Part shown: piece after piece, positions 5,137-6,053 of the stretch
Position numbering within the stretch: position 1 is the stretch's first letter
Layout: the number at the start of each line of letters is the position of its first letter
Source of the DNA: an uncultured Prevotella sp.
GTDB taxonomy: Bacteria; Bacteroidota; Bacteroidia; Bacteroidales; Bacteroidaceae
Assembly (NCBI GenBank): GCA_937877685.1
Contig: CALFGU010000002.1
Location: 1-6,053, forward strand
DNA length: 6,053 nucleotides
Reading direction: 5' to 3'
Position numbers and translations under genes: made by a program
Notes under the pieces: generated by a model
The model's database searches: none
The model's input: only the letters and a program-made list of their open reading frames with translations
What the model was told of the DNA's origin: nothing

Positions 5137-6053
5137 TTATGCGGTTTTTAGGTGCTGACGTCTTTTAACTTCAGCCCATATAGCGAGCAAAAGAAATGCA
5201 AGGATGATGCCTATTGCTATGAAGGCGATGCTTGTTGTAGTACCAACCGACGACGGACGGAATTCCATTTTGATTTCATGCTCACCTGCAGGCACGCGTA
5301 ACGCACGTAATACATAATTGACGCGTCCGAGTGCTGCCTCTGTGCCATCTATGGTCACCGTCCACCCAGGATAATAGATTTCTGAGAAGACTACGACGCC
5401 ACCTTCGGCACTCTTCACCTTGTAATGCATCTCATTGGGAGCATAACTTGTGAGTTCAACGGTGCCTTGTCCGAGATTCGTGGTTTCAAGTGTGTTACGG
5501 AAACGCTCATCTGCCACCGCCTCATGCTTGGTGTCCATTCCGTGGAGCGCCGCTATTTCTTTGTCGGCATTAGGCACGAAATCCAACTTGTTAACAAACC
5601 ACGCGTTGCCGTTGTGATAGTAGTTCTCTACGGCGATTGCTTGTTGCTTTCTGCCGAGAATGAAATACTTCGTGTTAAGCATGTTCAAAACGGGCGCGAT
5701 AGAGTCCATGTTGACGCGGGTCATATCTCCAGCGGCACTGCTCAAGGCTTGTGTAAACGCATTTAACTCGCGGTTGAGATGATGATCAATCAAGTCTTGA
5801 TAACGATGGAGTTTCGCGGCATGATATCCGCCAATGCTCTTATGATAATAGCTTGTCTCGTTCGTAGTTTCGTTAAAGGGATTACCTGCTCCCAAGTTTG
5901 CCACGCGATAACTCAACGATGTGTCAGCAAGAATCTGCTGGTCGGCAGGAGTTGGGGCAAAACCCTGCATTTGTGTCACGGGGTTAGAGAAGGATTCGTC
6001 ATTGAGATACTTCTTATTCACATTCCACATGTCGGCAAGCGTAATGATGCCCA
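5137..6053 (-). CDS. YfhO-family membrane protein, C-terminal part (5' end beyond the window)
   Basis: The reading frame stays open through the right edge: seven in-frame codons (G-I-I-T-L-A-D) precede the first visible Met at 6028-6030, so that Met is internal and about 304 C-terminal residues are visible. YfhO proteins are usually about 800-900 residues, with many membrane spans and a GT-C-like glycosyltransferase fold. Numbered from that Met, the recognisable segments are MWNVNKKYLND (1-11), NETSYYHKSIGGYHAAK (57-73), a LNTKYFILG strand (118-126), a beta-rich domain with VVFSEIYYPGWTVTIDG (213-229), the VPAGEHEIKMEFRP motif (246-259), a single membrane helix at about 267-286 and a basic tail EVKRRQHLKTA. 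In Gram-positives the family adds sugars to envelope polymers; the substrate in Bacteroidetes is unknown. The stop lies 170 bases before leuS, and I see no strong terminator between them. Confidence 0.92.
   Translation of the reverse strand, partial: GIITLADMWNVNKKYLNDESFSNPVTQMQGFAPTPADQQILADTSLSYRVANLGAGNPFNETTNETSYYHKSIGGYHAAKLHRYQDLIDHHLNRELNAFTQALSSAAGDMTRVNMDSIAPVLNMLNTKYFILGRKQQAIAVENYYHNGNAWFVNKLDFVPNADKEIAALHGMDTKHEAVADERFRNTLETTNLGQGTVELTSYAPNEMHYKVKSAEGGVVVFSEIYYPGWTVTIDGTEAALGRVNYVLRALRVPAGEHEIKMEFRPSSVGTTTSIAFIAIGIILAFLLLAIWAEVKRRQHLKTA

Overview
The window reads as chromosomal DNA from a member of the Bacteroidales, most likely Prevotella or a close relative. The evidence is a Bacteroidetes-type leucyl-tRNA synthetase with lineage-typical extra segments, a Bacteroidetes-style YfhO C-terminus, start codons preceded by A-rich leaders instead of strong Shine-Dalgarno sites, and a leuS promoter that fits the Bacteroidetes pattern TTTG-N19-21-TAnnTTTG. 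The genus is an inference from protein flavour; I made no alignment.

All four protein genes lie on the minus strand, so transcription runs right to left: the 3' part of a YfhO-family membrane protein gene (5137 to the right edge, 5' end missing), leuS (2126-4966), a YitT-family membrane protein gene (1109-2077) and an RdgB/HAM1-type nucleotide pyrophosphatase gene (153-734). leuS has its own promoter in the 170-base gap after yfhO. The YitT gene starts 48 bases after leuS and is probably cotranscribed with it. A hairpin spans the leuS stop codon and a second one contains the YitT start codon.

The YitT gene is followed by a strong hairpin and a T-rich tract (terminator). A gene-poor stretch of 374 bases (735-1108) then separates it from rdgB. 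This gap holds a composite inverted and direct repeat, a plus-strand promoter-like sequence that shares a 14/15 box with the leuS promoter, several local stems, and a plus-strand hairpin plus T-run at its right end. Together these suggest, without proving, a small plus-strand RNA gene diverging from rdgB and converging on the YitT gene. The left edge (about 14-57) carries a double-palindrome element that looks like a dispersed Bacteroidetes extragenic repeat.

The protein genes are housekeeping functions: tRNA charging, removal of non-canonical purine nucleotides, and two membrane proteins of poorly known role. I see no phage, transposase, CRISPR or defence genes. The one candidate for something undescribed is the 735-1120 region.
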